Shown: positions 15,966 through 25,085, counted from the first letter of the stretch. The stretch is 64,000 nt of DNA from Desulfuromonas versatilis (GCF_019704135.1 NZ_AP024355.1:496001-560000), one strand, 5' to 3'. The notes: generated from the sequence alone by a model not told the origin. Program-made: numbers and translations.

Positions 15966-16907
15966 GTGAAAAAGTTCGCCGCCGCCCTTGCCATTATCGC
16001 CATGACCGCCCTGCCGGCCCTGGCCAAAGGCTACACCATATCCTTCAACCAGATCGTCGAGCACCCGGCGCTCGACGCCCTGCGCAAAGGGGTGCAGGAC
16101 GAGCTGGCCGCCCAGGGGTTCGAGGTCAGCTATAACATCCACGTAGCCCAGGGGAACATCTCCACCGCCAACCTCATCGCCCGGCAGATTCTCGGCGAGA
16201 ACCCCGACCTGGTGGTGAGCATCGCCACCCCGACCAGCCAGGCCTGCGCCCAGGTGATTAAGAAGATCCCCATCGTCTTCGCCGCGGTCAGCGATCCGGT
16301 GGGCGCCGGGCTGGTGCCGAGCCTGGAGAAGCCCGGCGGCAACATCACCGGCACCACCGACATGAGCCCGGTGGACCGGCAGGTCGATCTGATCCGCGAG
16401 TTCCTCCCCGGGCTCAAGCGCCTGGGGGTGATCTACAACTCGGGCGAGGCCAACTCGGTGAGCATCGTCAAGGCCCTCAAGCAGGTCTGCGACCAGTTGG
16501 GCATCACCCTCGAGGAGGCGACCATCGCCAACTCAGCCGGGGTCTACCAGGCGGCCAAGAGCCTGGTCGGCCGCAGCGATGCGGTCTACATCCCCACCGA
16601 CAACACGGTGGTCTCGGCCTTCGAGGCGATCACCAAGGTCGGCTACGAGAGCAAGTTGCCGATCTTCGCCGCCGACGTCGACTCGGTGGGACGCGGCGCC
16701 ATCGCCGCCCTGGCCGTCGACTACTACCAGATGGGCCGGCAGACCGGCGAGATGGCCGCCCGGGTGCTCAAGGGCGCTGACACCGCCGGCATGCCGGTGG
16801 AGACTCTCAGGGAGTTCCAGATCCACCTCAACCCCGCCTCGGCGAAGAAGATGGGGGTGGAGATTGCCGAGGCGATGTTGAAGAGGGCCGACAAGATCGT
16901 CGAATAA
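15966..16907 (+). CDS. ABC transporter substrate-binding protein (PF04392 ABC_sub_bind type)
   Basis: 313 residues with a cleavable signal peptide (MKKFAAALAIIAMTALPALA). The body has the two-lobed fold of the ABC_sub_bind/TrpX-like family: SFNQIVEHPALDALRKGVQDEL, ARQILGENPDLVVSIATPTSQA, PIVFAAVSDPVGAGLVPSLEKPGGNITGTTD and AVYIPTDNTVVSAFEAI. These proteins bind amino acids or other small ligands in the periplasm; the ligand here cannot be told. It is followed by its permease and ATPase, making a complete importer, though a 127-base repeat-containing gap separates it from them. Confidence 0.88.
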   Translation: MKKFAAALAIIAMTALPALAKGYTISFNQIVEHPALDALRKGVQDELAAQGFEVSYNIHVAQGNISTANLIARQILGENPDLVVSIATPTSQACAQVIKKIPIVFAAVSDPVGAGLVPSLEKPGGNITGTTDMSPVDRQVDLIREFLPGLKRLGVIYNSGEANSVSIVKALKQVCDQLGITLEEATIANSAGVYQAAKSLVGRSDAVYIPTDNTVVSAFEAITKVGYESKLPIFAADVDSVGRGAIAALAVDYYQMGRQTGEMAARVLKGADTAGMPVETLREFQIHLNPASAKKMGVEIAEAMLKRADKIVE

Positions 16908-16933
16908 CCTGCGGAGAACAAAAAGACCTTCTC

Positions 16934-17010
16934 ACCACGAAGGACACGAAGTACACGAAGTAAAGCCTTTTGGGGCCCTTCTTCGTGCCCTTCGTGTCCT
17001 TCGTGGTTAA
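16934..17010. repeat. Dispersed palindromic CACGAAG repeat (copy 1)
   Basis: Left arm with three CACGAAG units (16934-16960) and right arm with three CTTCGTG units (16981-17010), almost perfect inverted repeats, followed by TTTTTTT. It lies between the substrate-binding and permease genes. The same family recurs at 31029-31062 and 31590-31675. Confidence 0.9.
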
Positions 17011-17034
17011 TTTTTTTCAGAGACCTTTAGAAAT

Positions 17035-17922
17035 ATGACCTGGTACGCGTTTCTCGGCGCCCTGGAACAGGGGTGCGCCTATGGGCTGATGGTGCTGGGG
17101 GTGTATCTCACCTTCCGCATCCTCGACTTTCCCGACCTCACCGTCGACGGCAGCCTGCCGCTGGGGGCGGCGGTCTCGGCGGTGGCCATCACCGCGGGGA
17201 TCGATCCTTTCGTTTCCCTGGCCATCGCCATGGCGGCGGGCTTCCTCGCCGGGATGGTGACGGGGGTGCTCAACACCAAGTTCCGCATCCTGCACCTGCT
17301 CGCCTCGATCCTGACCATGATCGCCCTCTACTCCATCAACATCCGGGTCATGGGGCGGCCCAACATGACCCTGCTCGGCAAGGGGACGATCCTCGATCCC
17401 CTCTACGGCGCCGGGCTCTCCCCCTCGGTGGCGGCGCCGCTCTTGTTCGGCGGCATCTGCCTGCTGGCGGCCGGTTTTCTCATGTGGTTTCTGCACACCG
17501 AGTTCGGCCTGGCGATGCTCGCCACCGGCGACAACAAGCAGATGATCACCAGCCAGGGGGTCAACACCCACAACGTTATCATCATCGGCGTCGGGCTCTC
17601 CAACGCCCTGGTCGCCCTGAGCGGCGCCATGCTCTGCCAGAGTCAGGGGGCGGCGGACGTGAACATGGGGGTGGGGACCATCGTCGCCGGGCTCGCCTCA
17701 GTGATCGTCGGCGAGACCCTGATCGGCGACCGCTCCATCAACCGGGCGATCATCGCCGCCCTGCTCGGCTCGATCATCTACCGGCTGGCCATCGCCCTGG
17801 CCCTGGGGCTGAAGCTCGGCCGCTTCAGCTTCACTCCCAGCGATCTCAACCTGATCACCGCACTGCTGGTGGTGACGGCCCTGACCGCGCCCAAGGTGCG
17901 CCGGAGGCTGAGATTCCGATGA
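17035..17922 (+). CDS. ABC transporter permease (BPD_transp_2 type)
   Basis: 295 residues, eight or nine predicted membrane helices, beginning with the membrane segment at ALEQGCAYGLMVLGVYLTFRILDFPDLTVDGSLPLGAAV, the signature of the permeases that partner ABC_sub_bind proteins. The sequence GVGLSNALVALSGAMLCQSQGAADVNMGVGTIVAGLASVIVGE is the conserved loop toward the ATPase. The stop overlaps the ATPase start in ATGA. No clear Shine-Dalgarno sequence precedes the ATG, perhaps because the repeat was inserted just upstream. Confidence 0.9.
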   Translation: MTWYAFLGALEQGCAYGLMVLGVYLTFRILDFPDLTVDGSLPLGAAVSAVAITAGIDPFVSLAIAMAAGFLAGMVTGVLNTKFRILHLLASILTMIALYSINIRVMGRPNMTLLGKGTILDPLYGAGLSPSVAAPLLFGGICLLAAGFLMWFLHTEFGLAMLATGDNKQMITSQGVNTHNVIIIGVGLSNALVALSGAMLCQSQGAADVNMGVGTIVAGLASVIVGETLIGDRSINRAIIAALLGSIIYRLAIALALGLKLGRFSFTPSDLNLITALLVVTALTAPKVRRRLRFR

Positions 17923-18713
17923 TCGAACTGCAGGGAATAATAAAGTATTTCCACCGCGGCAGCATCAACGAGGTGTTGGCCCTTAGCGGCGTCGACCTGC
18001 GGGTACGCCGCGGCGACTTCATCACCGTGATCGGCTCCAACGGCGCCGGCAAGTCGACCCTGCTCAACTGCCTGGCCGGCTCCTATCCCCTGGAGGGGGG
18101 GCGCATCCTGCTCGACGAGCAGGACGTCACCGCATGGTCCGAGCACCGCCGGGCCCGCTTCATCAGCCGGGTTTTCCAGGATCCGCTGCTCGGCACCTGC
18201 GGGACGCTTTCCATCGAGCAGAACCTGGCCTTGGCCCTGCGCCGCGGCAGGCCCCACCTGCTCGGCCTGGGGGTCAAGGGGCACGACCGCGAACTGTTCC
18301 GCGAGCAGCTGAAACAGCTCGGCCTGGGGCTGGAGGCGCGCCTCAGGGACAAGGTCGGTCTGCTCTCCGGCGGTCAGCGCCAGGCCCTGACCATGCTCAT
18401 GGCGACCCTGGTGCGCCCCGAGATCCTGCTGCTCGACGAACACACCGCCGCCCTCGACCCCAAAACCGCCCAGCAGATTCTCGAACTCACCGAGCGCCTG
18501 GTGCGCGAGCAGCAGCTGACCGCGCTGATGGTCACCCACAACATGAAGCAGGCCCTGCAGCTCGGCAACCGGCTGATCATGATGCACCAGGGCAAGGTGA
18601 TTCTCGATGTGTCTGGAGAGGAGAAGCGGCAGATGAAGGTCGAAGACCTGCTCGAGCGCTTCTACACGGTGCGCGGCGAGGAGTTCAGTCAGGATCGGAT
18701 GCTGCTGGTTTAA
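17919..18713 (+). CDS. ABC transporter ATP-binding protein
   Basis: 264 residues. Walker A GSNGAGKST near residue 42, the Q loop at FQDPLLG, signature LSGGQRQALTM near 150, Walker B EILLLDEHTAALD and the switch histidine in MVTHNM are all present. It starts inside the permease stop (ATGA) and energises the importer described in the two preceding genes. It ends before a terminator shared with the convergent four-helix-bundle gene. Confidence 0.94.
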   Translation: MIELQGIIKYFHRGSINEVLALSGVDLRVRRGDFITVIGSNGAGKSTLLNCLAGSYPLEGGRILLDEQDVTAWSEHRRARFISRVFQDPLLGTCGTLSIEQNLALALRRGRPHLLGLGVKGHDRELFREQLKQLGLGLEARLRDKVGLLSGGQRQALTMLMATLVRPEILLLDEHTAALDPKTAQQILELTERLVREQQLTALMVTHNMKQALQLGNRLIMMHQGKVILDVSGEEKRQMKVEDLLERFYTVRGEEFSQDRMLLV

Positions 18714-18724
18714 CTAATGCGGCT

Positions 18725-18755
18725 AAAAAAAAGCGCTCCGGTCGGGGCGCTTTTT
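18725..18755. terminator. Bidirectional intrinsic terminator
   Basis: A-run, GCGCTCC stem (18733-18739) pairing with GGGGCGC (18744-18750), then a T-run. It can stop transcription from the ABC operon on the plus strand and from the nuo operon tail on the minus strand. Confidence 0.85.
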
Positions 18756-18777
18756 CTTTGCCGGGGAGGATCACAGG

Positions 18778-18815
18778 ATGGGAATTATGAACTTCATTGG
18801 TTTCATAATTCCCAT
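18778..18815. repeat. ATGGGAATTATGAA inverted repeat downstream of the four-helix-bundle gene
   Basis: Perfect 14-bp arms at 18778-18791 and 18802-18815 around a 10-base loop. The same ATGGGAATTAT unit occurs inside the adjoining gene at 19403-19479. Confidence 0.85.
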
Positions 18816-18829
18816 TATTCTCATGGCTC

Positions 18830-19492
18830 TCAGGGTTTTTGACCTTTCCGCATCTGTAGCCTGGCGCGGGTCATGCGCTCGAGCAGGCCGCCATCGGCGA
18901 GAAAGGCCTTTTCCATGGCTTTGAGCTGCTGGTCGAGCAGGTAGTTGGTCTGGTGAATCAGGCAGATGGCGATGTTGGCCACCACCTCGGCGGGGCGGGT
19001 CTCGGTGAACTGCCGAAATGTTTCGAAAGAAATGGCCGAGGTGGCGCCGAGTTTGCGCACATAGAGCGCTTCGCGGCTCTGCTTGTCCCAGATCGGCAGG
19101 TCGCGCACCCGCAGGTAGTCGCGGTAATCCTCCAGCAACTCCTCCAGGCTGGCCCGCGCCACGTTGGTCAGCTTGATCTCCATCTCTTTCGAGGTGGTCG
19201 CCGCCTTGCTCCCCTCGACGATATTCTGCTTGCCCGAGCGGGCCGCCTGCACCATCTGGTCGATGGTGCGGTCACCCCTGCGGAGAAAGCGCCGGCAGAA
19301 GCGGAAAGTGATCTGGTAGATTATCTCGGACTTCTGGTAGGAGAGCAGGGTCTGGTAGTCGCCCCGCGGGGGGAGGATGGCCGGTTGCGGTATTTCGGAG
19401 CTATGGGAATTATGGGAGTCATGGGAATTATGAAAGGCCTTTCTCCCATAACTCCCATTCTTCTCATGATTCCCATCATCCCGGTCACTCAT
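18830..19492 (-). CDS. Four-helix-bundle protein (23S rRNA intervening-sequence/suffix-domain family)
   Basis: 220 residues. ATG 19492 is chosen because AAGGG lies just upstream and the longer frame would run into the next gene. Residues about 45-160 form a helix bundle of the family found in 23S rRNA intervening sequences (LLSYQKSEIIYQITFRFCRRFLRRGDRTIDQMVQAARSGKQNIVEGSKA), followed by a suffix region with NYLLDQQLKAMEKAFLADGG. Function is unknown in this family. Its N terminus, about residues 5-30, is coded by a palindromic repeat and reads as a His/Ser/Asn-rich tract. It lies 10 bases after the CoA-binding gene and is probably co-transcribed. Confidence 0.78.
   Translation of the reverse strand: MSDRDDGNHEKNGSYGRKAFHNSHDSHNSHSSEIPQPAILPPRGDYQTLLSYQKSEIIYQITFRFCRRFLRRGDRTIDQMVQAARSGKQNIVEGSKAATTSKEMEIKLTNVARASLEELLEDYRDYLRVRDLPIWDKQSREALYVRKLGATSAISFETFRQFTETRPAEVVANIAICLIHQTNYLLDQQLKAMEKAFLADGGLLERMTRARLQMRKGQKP
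19403..19479. repeat. ATGGGAATTAT-type palindromic repeat within the four-helix-bundle gene
   Basis: Three ATGGGA(A/G)TTAT-like units on one strand (19403-19432) face complementary units (19441-19479) around a central AAAGGCCTTT, so the whole is one long imperfect hairpin. It stays in frame and codes the low-complexity N-terminal part of the protein. Confidence 0.85.
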
Positions 19493-19502
19493 CGCAGCCC
19501 TT

Positions 19503-19910
19503 TCAGTGCCCCTCGCTGTACCCCAGCACCACCAGCAAACAGCTGCCGTCGGCGATGACATTGAGCCCGGCTTTTTCGGCGGCTGCCACGGCAGCGGGGC
19601 TCTCCGCCCCCGGCTGCATCCAGATGTTCTCGATCCCCTTGGCGATGGCCTCGGCCACCACCTGCTCGGTGATCCTGGGCGGGGTGATGATCGAGAGGCT
19701 CTTCACCTCCGCGGGCAGATCCTTCACGCTGGCCACGCAGGCCACCCCTTCCACTTCCGCTTCCCTGGGATTGACCGGGATCGCCTTCTTTCCTTTCTGC
19801 AGGTAGCAGCGCAGCACCTTGTTGCCGTACTTGTGGCGGTCCGTCGAGGCCCCGGCGACGCCGAAGGCGGGGGATTTGAGGAATTCTTCGATTTTCAGCA
19901 CGGTGGACAT
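19503..19910 (-). CDS. CoA-binding domain protein (YccU type)
   Basis: 135 residues covering one Rossmann-like CoA-binding domain: FGVAGASTDRHKYGNKVLRCYLQKGKKAIPVNP and the later IENIWMQPGAESPAAVAAAEKAG with ADGSCLLV. Such proteins bind coenzyme A non-covalently; a metabolic role is not established. AAGGAG precedes the ATG. It follows nuoN by 27 bases and so is likely the first passenger gene of the nuo operon. Confidence 0.88.
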   Translation of the reverse strand: MSTVLKIEEFLKSPAFGVAGASTDRHKYGNKVLRCYLQKGKKAIPVNPREAEVEGVACVASVKDLPAEVKSLSIITPPRITEQVVAEAIAKGIENIWMQPGAESPAAVAAAEKAGLNVIADGSCLLVVLGYSEGH

Positions 19911-19937
19911 GGCGTTCAGCTCCTTGGGCGAGGGTTG

Positions 19938-21356
19938 CTAGGGGACCAGGGTTCTGATCAGGTCGAACAACGGCGCAGGATAGAGCCCGAGCAACAGGGT
20001 GGCGGCCAGGCAAACGGCGAGCACCGCATGTTCTGACGCGTGCCCCTGGTGCAGGCAGGCACTGCGCTCCTTGGCCATGAACATGACGATGGTCGGCCGC
20101 AGGTAGTAGTAGAGCGAGACCAGCGAGGCGAGCACCCCGAGCAGGGTCAGGCCGAGAAAACCCGAGCGCAGCGCGGCGTGAAAGATGCCGAACTTGGCCA
20201 GGAAACCGGCCGCCGGCGGAATCCCGGCCAGCGAGAGCAGGAACAGGGCCAGGGCCGCGCCGCGGATGGGGTGGTGGTAGCCGAGGCCGCGAAGGTCACG
20301 GTAGTTTTGGGGCTCTTCGCCCTGCAGGGCGAAGGAGGTGAGGATGCCGAAGGCGCCGAGATTGGCCGCTCCATAGACCACCAGGTAGAAGACGACCGCG
20401 CTGCGCCCGGCCTCGCCGCCGGCGAGCAGGCCGGTGAGCAGGTAGCCCATGTGCGCCACCGAGGAGTAGGCGAGCATCCGCTTGATGTTGTCCTGACGCA
20501 GGGCGCACAGCGAGCCGATCAGCATGGAGGCGGCCGCCAGCAGCCAGAGGATCGGCACCAGCGCATCCTCGCCGGCCGGCAGACCGAGCATCAGGGTGAT
20601 CAGGGCGGCGAACACCGCCCCCTTGGAGCCGGTGGAGAGGATGGCGGTCACCGGGGCCGGCGCCCCCTGGTAGACGTCGGGGGTCCAGAGGTGGAAGGGG
20701 ACCAGGGAGACCTTGAAGCCGATGGCCACCAGCAGCATGGCCCAGCCGAGCAGCCCCAGCGGGCGCATGCCGGCCTGGGCGTCGCCGAGCTGCAGCAGCG
20801 CCTCGGGCAGGTGCAGCGAACCGGTGGCGGCGTAGACCAGGGCGATGCCGAAACCGAGAAAGCCCGTCGCCACGATCCCCATCACCAGGTACTTGAGCCC
20901 GGCCTCGGCGCCGAGGGTCGACTGCTTGTCGATGGCGATGAGGATGTAGAGCACCAGGGTAAAGGACTCCAGACCGAGCAGCACCCCGACCAGGGAGGTG
21001 GCCGAGGAGAGCAGCGCCATGCCGGCCGCGGCGAACAGCACCAGGCAGGTGTACTCGCCTCCGGGGAAGCGCCGGTCTTCGGCGTAGCGGTTGGAGATCA
21101 TCAGGGTCATGGCCGCCAGCAGCGACCAGAGGATGGTGAAGAAACGGGCGTAGGGACCGGCGCCGAACATGTGGGCCACCTCGGCCACCGGCGGACGCAG
21201 TGCCCCGGCGGCCAGCGCCGCGACCAGGGCGACGGCCACCCCGGAGTAGAGCAGGGGGCGGCGGGCCGGAAACCAGGCTCCGACCATCAGGATCGCGGTG
21301 GCGCCGAGGGCCAGAATCAGCACCGGTAGCAGGGCGAGCAGTTCCGGAAAACTCAT
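19938..21356 (-). CDS. nuoN: NADH-quinone oxidoreductase subunit N
   Basis: 472 residues with about 14 membrane helices, an antiporter-like proton-pumping subunit of complex I. Key motifs are LGLESFTLVLYILIAID (conserved Glu), AIGFKVSLVPFHLWTPDVYQGAPAPVTA (conserved Lys) and LRQDNIKRMLAYSSVAHMGY. The start at ATG 21356 overlaps the nuoM stop by four bases; the longer open frame upstream is only a shadow of nuoM. Confidence 0.95.
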   Translation of the reverse strand: MSFPELLALLPVLILALGATAILMVGAWFPARRPLLYSGVAVALVAALAAGALRPPVAEVAHMFGAGPYARFFTILWSLLAAMTLMISNRYAEDRRFPGGEYTCLVLFAAAGMALLSSATSLVGVLLGLESFTLVLYILIAIDKQSTLGAEAGLKYLVMGIVATGFLGFGIALVYAATGSLHLPEALLQLGDAQAGMRPLGLLGWAMLLVAIGFKVSLVPFHLWTPDVYQGAPAPVTAILSTGSKGAVFAALITLMLGLPAGEDALVPILWLLAAASMLIGSLCALRQDNIKRMLAYSSVAHMGYLLTGLLAGGEAGRSAVVFYLVVYGAANLGAFGILTSFALQGEEPQNYRDLRGLGYHHPIRGAALALFLLSLAGIPPAAGFLAKFGIFHAALRSGFLGLTLLGVLASLVSLYYYLRPTIVMFMAKERSACLHQGHASEHAVLAVCLAATLLLGLYPAPLFDLIRTLVP

Positions 21357-22858
21357 GGAGCGCCTCCCGCCGCGGCCAGCAGCCGGGTCCCCTCGAGCAG
21401 AGTCTGCACCGGCAAGTGAAGGGGTTCGATGAAGGTCCCCGGCTGGACGCCGAGCCAGAGGGTGAAAAAGGCCAGGGCGGCGAGGGTGAGCCCCTCGCGC
21501 CAGGTCAGGTCGACCCAGGGACGGCCCGGCGGGCGCTTGCCCCAGAGCACCCCCTGGACCATGCGCAGCATGTAGGCGGCGGCGAAGACCACCCCGAGCA
21601 CCGCCAGGGCCCCCCACAGGGGCCGGGTCTGGAAGGTGCCGGCGAAGACCAGGATTTCGCCGCTGAAGTTGGCCAGCCCCGGCAGGCCCAGGGAGGCCAG
21701 GGAGAAGTACAGGAAGAACCAGCTGAAGATCGGCGCCTCCTTCCACAGCCCGCCCAGCTTGGCCAGTTCGCGGGTGCCGGTGCGCCGGCGCAGCATGGAG
21801 ACCAGGGCGAACAGGGCGCCGGTGGTCAGGCCGTGGCAGGCCATCAGCAGGATCGCCCCCTCCAGGGCCAGGCGGCTGCCGGCGGCCAGGCCGAGCAGGA
21901 TCACCCCGAGGTGGGAGATGGACGAGTAGGCGATCAGCCGCTTGACATCCTCCTGCAGGTAGGCGCACCAGGCGGCGTAGAACAGCCCCACCAGGGCCAG
22001 CACCGCCAGGGCCGGCAGGCTCGCCGCGGCGCTGGCGGGAAACAGCGGGAAGGCGAAACGCAGGATGCCGAACACCCCGGTCTTGAGCAGCAGCCCGGCC
22101 AGGTCGAGGGAGCCGGCCCCGGGAGCCACCGTGTGGGCGTCGGGGAGCCAGGTGTGCAGCGGCACCACCGGTACCTTGACCAGAAAGCCGATCATGAAGC
22201 CGGCGTAAAGCCAGGGCTCAAGGGCGCCGCAGTTGGTGGCCTTAAGCGCCTCGAGGGCGAAGGTGTAGTCGCCGGTCTGGCGGCCGTGCAGCAGGTAGAG
22301 GCCGATGATCGCCACCAGCATCAGCAGGCTGCCGGCCAGGGTGAAGAGGAAGAACTTGACCGCGGCGTAGACCCGGCGACCGTGCCCCCAGACCCCGATG
22401 AGGAAGAACATGGGGATGAGCATCATCTCCCAGAACAGGTAGAAGAGCAGCAAGTCGGTGGCGAGAAAGACCCCGAGCAGGCCGGCTTCGAGCAGCAGCA
22501 GCAGCGAGAAAAGCAGGGCCGGGTGCTTTTTCTGGTGCCAGGAGATCAGCACGGCGATCACCTGCAGAAAGGCGGTCAGCAGCACCATGAGCAGGGAGAT
22601 GCCGTCCATGGCCAGGGTGAAGCGGGCCCCCAGCCAGGGGATCCAGCGGTAGTCCTCGACCAGGTACCAACCGTCCGGGCCGGGGCTTTGCAGAAAGCAC
22701 CAGACCGACACCACCAGCACCGCCAGGGTGGTGGCCAGGGAGGCCCAGCGGCACTCGTCGGCGTTGCGCCGGAACAGCAGGCAGAACCCCGTGCCGAGCA
22801 GCGGCAGGCCGAGTAGCAGGCTGAGTACCGGAAAGGTTGTCGCGTCACCCATGGTCAT
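21353..22858 (-). CDS. nuoM: NADH-quinone oxidoreductase subunit M
   Basis: 501 residues, about 14 membrane helices. LFYLFWEMMLIPMFFLIGVWG supplies the essential glutamate of the pumping subunit, and GFLVKVPVVPLHTWLPDAHTVAPGAGS the lysine and the broken-helix motif; LQEDVKRLIAYSSISHLGVILLG is also diagnostic. Two in-frame ATGs at 22858 and 22852 are equally possible starts and neither has a clear ribosome site. It follows nuoL after 53 bases. Confidence 0.94.
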   Translation of the reverse strand: MTMGDATTFPVLSLLLGLPLLGTGFCLLFRRNADECRWASLATTLAVLVVSVWCFLQSPGPDGWYLVEDYRWIPWLGARFTLAMDGISLLMVLLTAFLQVIAVLISWHQKKHPALLFSLLLLLEAGLLGVFLATDLLLFYLFWEMMLIPMFFLIGVWGHGRRVYAAVKFFLFTLAGSLLMLVAIIGLYLLHGRQTGDYTFALEALKATNCGALEPWLYAGFMIGFLVKVPVVPLHTWLPDAHTVAPGAGSLDLAGLLLKTGVFGILRFAFPLFPASAAASLPALAVLALVGLFYAAWCAYLQEDVKRLIAYSSISHLGVILLGLAAGSRLALEGAILLMACHGLTTGALFALVSMLRRRTGTRELAKLGGLWKEAPIFSWFFLYFSLASLGLPGLANFSGEILVFAGTFQTRPLWGALAVLGVVFAAAYMLRMVQGVLWGKRPPGRPWVDLTWREGLTLAALAFFTLWLGVQPGTFIEPLHLPVQTLLEGTRLLAAAGGAP

Positions 22859-22911
22859 CTACGCCGTATCCATCAGAGATGGTTATCATTCTCGCGTCCA
22901 AATCATTTCAT

Positions 22912-24780
22912 TCAGTGGCGCGCCAGCACCAGCAAAAACCAGCCGAGCAGCACCAGCAGGCCCCAGACGAAACCGATCAGATACGTGGAAAGGCGGCCGT
23001 CGGTCAGCTTGCGCAGCAGATCCCCCTGGCGCTGGCTGAAGCTGGCAAATCCGCCCAGAATCCCTTCGATCATGGTCACATCGAGCCCCTGCCAGCAGAA
23101 CCGGCCGATGGCCTTGAACGGGCGCAGCAGGCTGCGCTCGACCAGGGCGTCGGCCTGCCAGCCGGCGAGCAGAAAGCCCTTGACCCGGTTCGGTTGGTCA
23201 CCGGGGAAGGCCCGGTAACGTCCCCAGGCCGCCAGGGCGCCGAGGGCGAAGAGGCCTCCTGCCACCGTCGCCAGGGCGAACTCGGTGGCGTGATCAACCA
23301 CCAGGGGCAGCCCGGCCAGGCCGCCCAGGTAGTGGTGCAGGGCCTCGCCGCCGCCGTAGGCCGGCGGCAGGTTGAGCAGGCCGCCGCCGAGGCCGAGCAG
23401 GGCCAGCGGCGGCAGGGTCCAGAGCATCAGCCCCGGCAGGGTGTGCTTGTGCAGCTTGCGGCGGGGCTGGCCGGCAAACACCAGGTACAGCAGCCGGAAG
23501 GTGTAGAGGCTGGTGAGAAAGGCGCTGACCAGCCCGAGCAGCCAGGCAATGCGCAGCCAGCCGGGCCCCTGGCTGAAGGCGGCCAGCAGGATGCCGTCCT
23601 TGGAGAAGAAGCCCCCCGAGAAGGGGAGCCCGGCCAGGCAGAGCCCGCCGGCCAGGAACATCCAGAAGACGAAGGGGGAGCGGGCCTTGACCCCGCCCAT
23701 CCTGAAGATGTCGTTCTCCTCGTCGCAGAGGTGGATCACGCAGCCGGCCCCCATGAACAGCAGGGCCTTGAAGAAGGCGTGGGTGAACAGGTGGAACATG
23801 GCGCCGCTGACCGCCCCGGCGCCGACGCCGATGAACATGAAGCCGATCTGGCTCATGGTCGAGTAGGCGAGCACCCGCTTGATCTCGCGCTGGGCCAGGG
23901 CGCAGGTCGCCGCGTAGAAGGCGGTCAGCGCCCCGACCATGGCGATGGCGGCCATCGCCGGCGGGGAGAGGGCGACCACCGGGAACAGCCGGCAGAGCAG
24001 GTAGACGCCGGCGGTGACCATGGTGGCGGCGTGGATCAGCGCCGAAACCGGGGTGGGGCCGGCCATGGCGTCGGGCAGCCAGGTCATCAGCGGCAGCTGG
24101 GCGCTCTTGCCGCAGGCGCCGGCGAGCATCAGCAGCACGATGGCGGTGGCGGCGGCCGGGGCGAGCTGGCCGGCGCCGGCGTTGACCTCGGGGATGCCGA
24201 CGCTGCCCAGCGCGGCGAACAGCCAGAGCACGGCGATGGCCAGAAACACGTCGCCGACCCGGGTGACCAGGAACGCCTTGCGTCCGGCGGCGGCGTTCTC
24301 CAACTTGGCGTACCAGAAGCCGATCAGCCCGTAGGAGCAGAAACCGACCCCCTCCCAGCCCAGGAACAGCAGCAGCAGGTTGTCGGCCAGCACGATGGTC
24401 AGCATGGCGAAGACGAAGAGGTTGAGCAGGGCGAAGAAGCGCGCCGTGTCCTCCTCGTGGTTCATGTAGCCGACGGCGTAGAGGTGGATCAGGGTGGAGA
24501 CCCCGGTGACCATCAGGGCCATGGAGGCCGACAGGGGGTCGAAGAGGATGCCGAAGTCGGCCTGCAGGCCGGTGCCGGCCAGCCAGGTGCCGAGCACCGT
24601 GCGCGTCCCCTCTCCATGGCCCAGCGGCCAGAGCAGGCAGGTCACGGCGAAGGATGCCGCCACAGCCGCCACCGCCACGCCGCCGCGCACCGCGCGGGGC
24701 AGCTTCATCCCCAGCAGGCCGTTGACCGCCGCCCCGAGCAGGGGCAGCAGAGGTATCAGGAACAGCAGCTGCGCTTTCAT
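22912..24780 (-). CDS. nuoL: NADH-quinone oxidoreductase subunit L
   Basis: 622 residues, about 16 membrane helices including the long lateral arm at the C terminus. Motifs: LLLFLGWEGVGFCSYGLIGFWY, GACGKSAQLPLMTWLPDAMAGPTPVSALIHAATMVTAGVYL and LAQREIKRVLAYSTMSQIGFMF. It is the most distal proton-pumping subunit of complex I. Its start overlaps the nuoK stop by one base. Confidence 0.95.
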   Translation of the reverse strand: MKAQLLFLIPLLPLLGAAVNGLLGMKLPRAVRGGVAVAAVAASFAVTCLLWPLGHGEGTRTVLGTWLAGTGLQADFGILFDPLSASMALMVTGVSTLIHLYAVGYMNHEEDTARFFALLNLFVFAMLTIVLADNLLLLFLGWEGVGFCSYGLIGFWYAKLENAAAGRKAFLVTRVGDVFLAIAVLWLFAALGSVGIPEVNAGAGQLAPAAATAIVLLMLAGACGKSAQLPLMTWLPDAMAGPTPVSALIHAATMVTAGVYLLCRLFPVVALSPPAMAAIAMVGALTAFYAATCALAQREIKRVLAYSTMSQIGFMFIGVGAGAVSGAMFHLFTHAFFKALLFMGAGCVIHLCDEENDIFRMGGVKARSPFVFWMFLAGGLCLAGLPFSGGFFSKDGILLAAFSQGPGWLRIAWLLGLVSAFLTSLYTFRLLYLVFAGQPRRKLHKHTLPGLMLWTLPPLALLGLGGGLLNLPPAYGGGEALHHYLGGLAGLPLVVDHATEFALATVAGGLFALGALAAWGRYRAFPGDQPNRVKGFLLAGWQADALVERSLLRPFKAIGRFCWQGLDVTMIEGILGGFASFSQRQGDLLRKLTDGRLSTYLIGFVWGLLVLLGWFLLVLARH

Positions 24781-25085
24781 CAGCCACTCATCTCCTTGAA
24801 GCGGTTGGCGTTGAGGGTTCCCCGGCTGCGCTGCAGGTAAACGACCATCGCCAGCGAGATGGAGACCTCGGCGGAGGTCAGCGCCATCAGCAGGATGACC
24901 AGCACCTGCCCGTCCACCTGCTGCCAGAAGGCCGAGCCGCCGACCAGCGCCAGCCCGGCGCCGTTGATCATGATCTCGACGCCGATCAGGATCATGATCA
25001 GGTTGCGGCGGGTGAGCACGCAGGCCAGGCCCATGAAGAACATGGCGCCGGCGAAGGCCAGCACGTGGGAGAGCGGCACGATCAT
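24780..25085 (-). CDS. nuoK: NADH-quinone oxidoreductase subunit K
   Basis: 101 residues, three membrane helices, the standard size. RRNLIMILIGVEIMINGAGLALV carries the first conserved membrane glutamate (about residue 36) and ALTSAEVSISLAMVVYLQR the second. The ATG at 25085 overlaps the nuoJ stop in ATGA. Confidence 0.95.
   Translation of the reverse strand: MIVPLSHVLAFAGAMFFMGLACVLTRRNLIMILIGVEIMINGAGLALVGGSAFWQQVDGQVLVILLMALTSAEVSISLAMVVYLQRSRGTLNANRFKEMSG

Noticed and set aside
20040-21329. 429-codon plus-strand frame over nuoN
   Set aside because: A shadow; Gln/Gly/Arg-rich and without motif.
22837-24840. 667-codon open frame on the plus strand antisense to nuoL
   Set aside because: Its composition is Gly/Gln/Glu/Ala-rich with no domain, and nuoL on the other strand has full family motifs; a GC-rich shadow.
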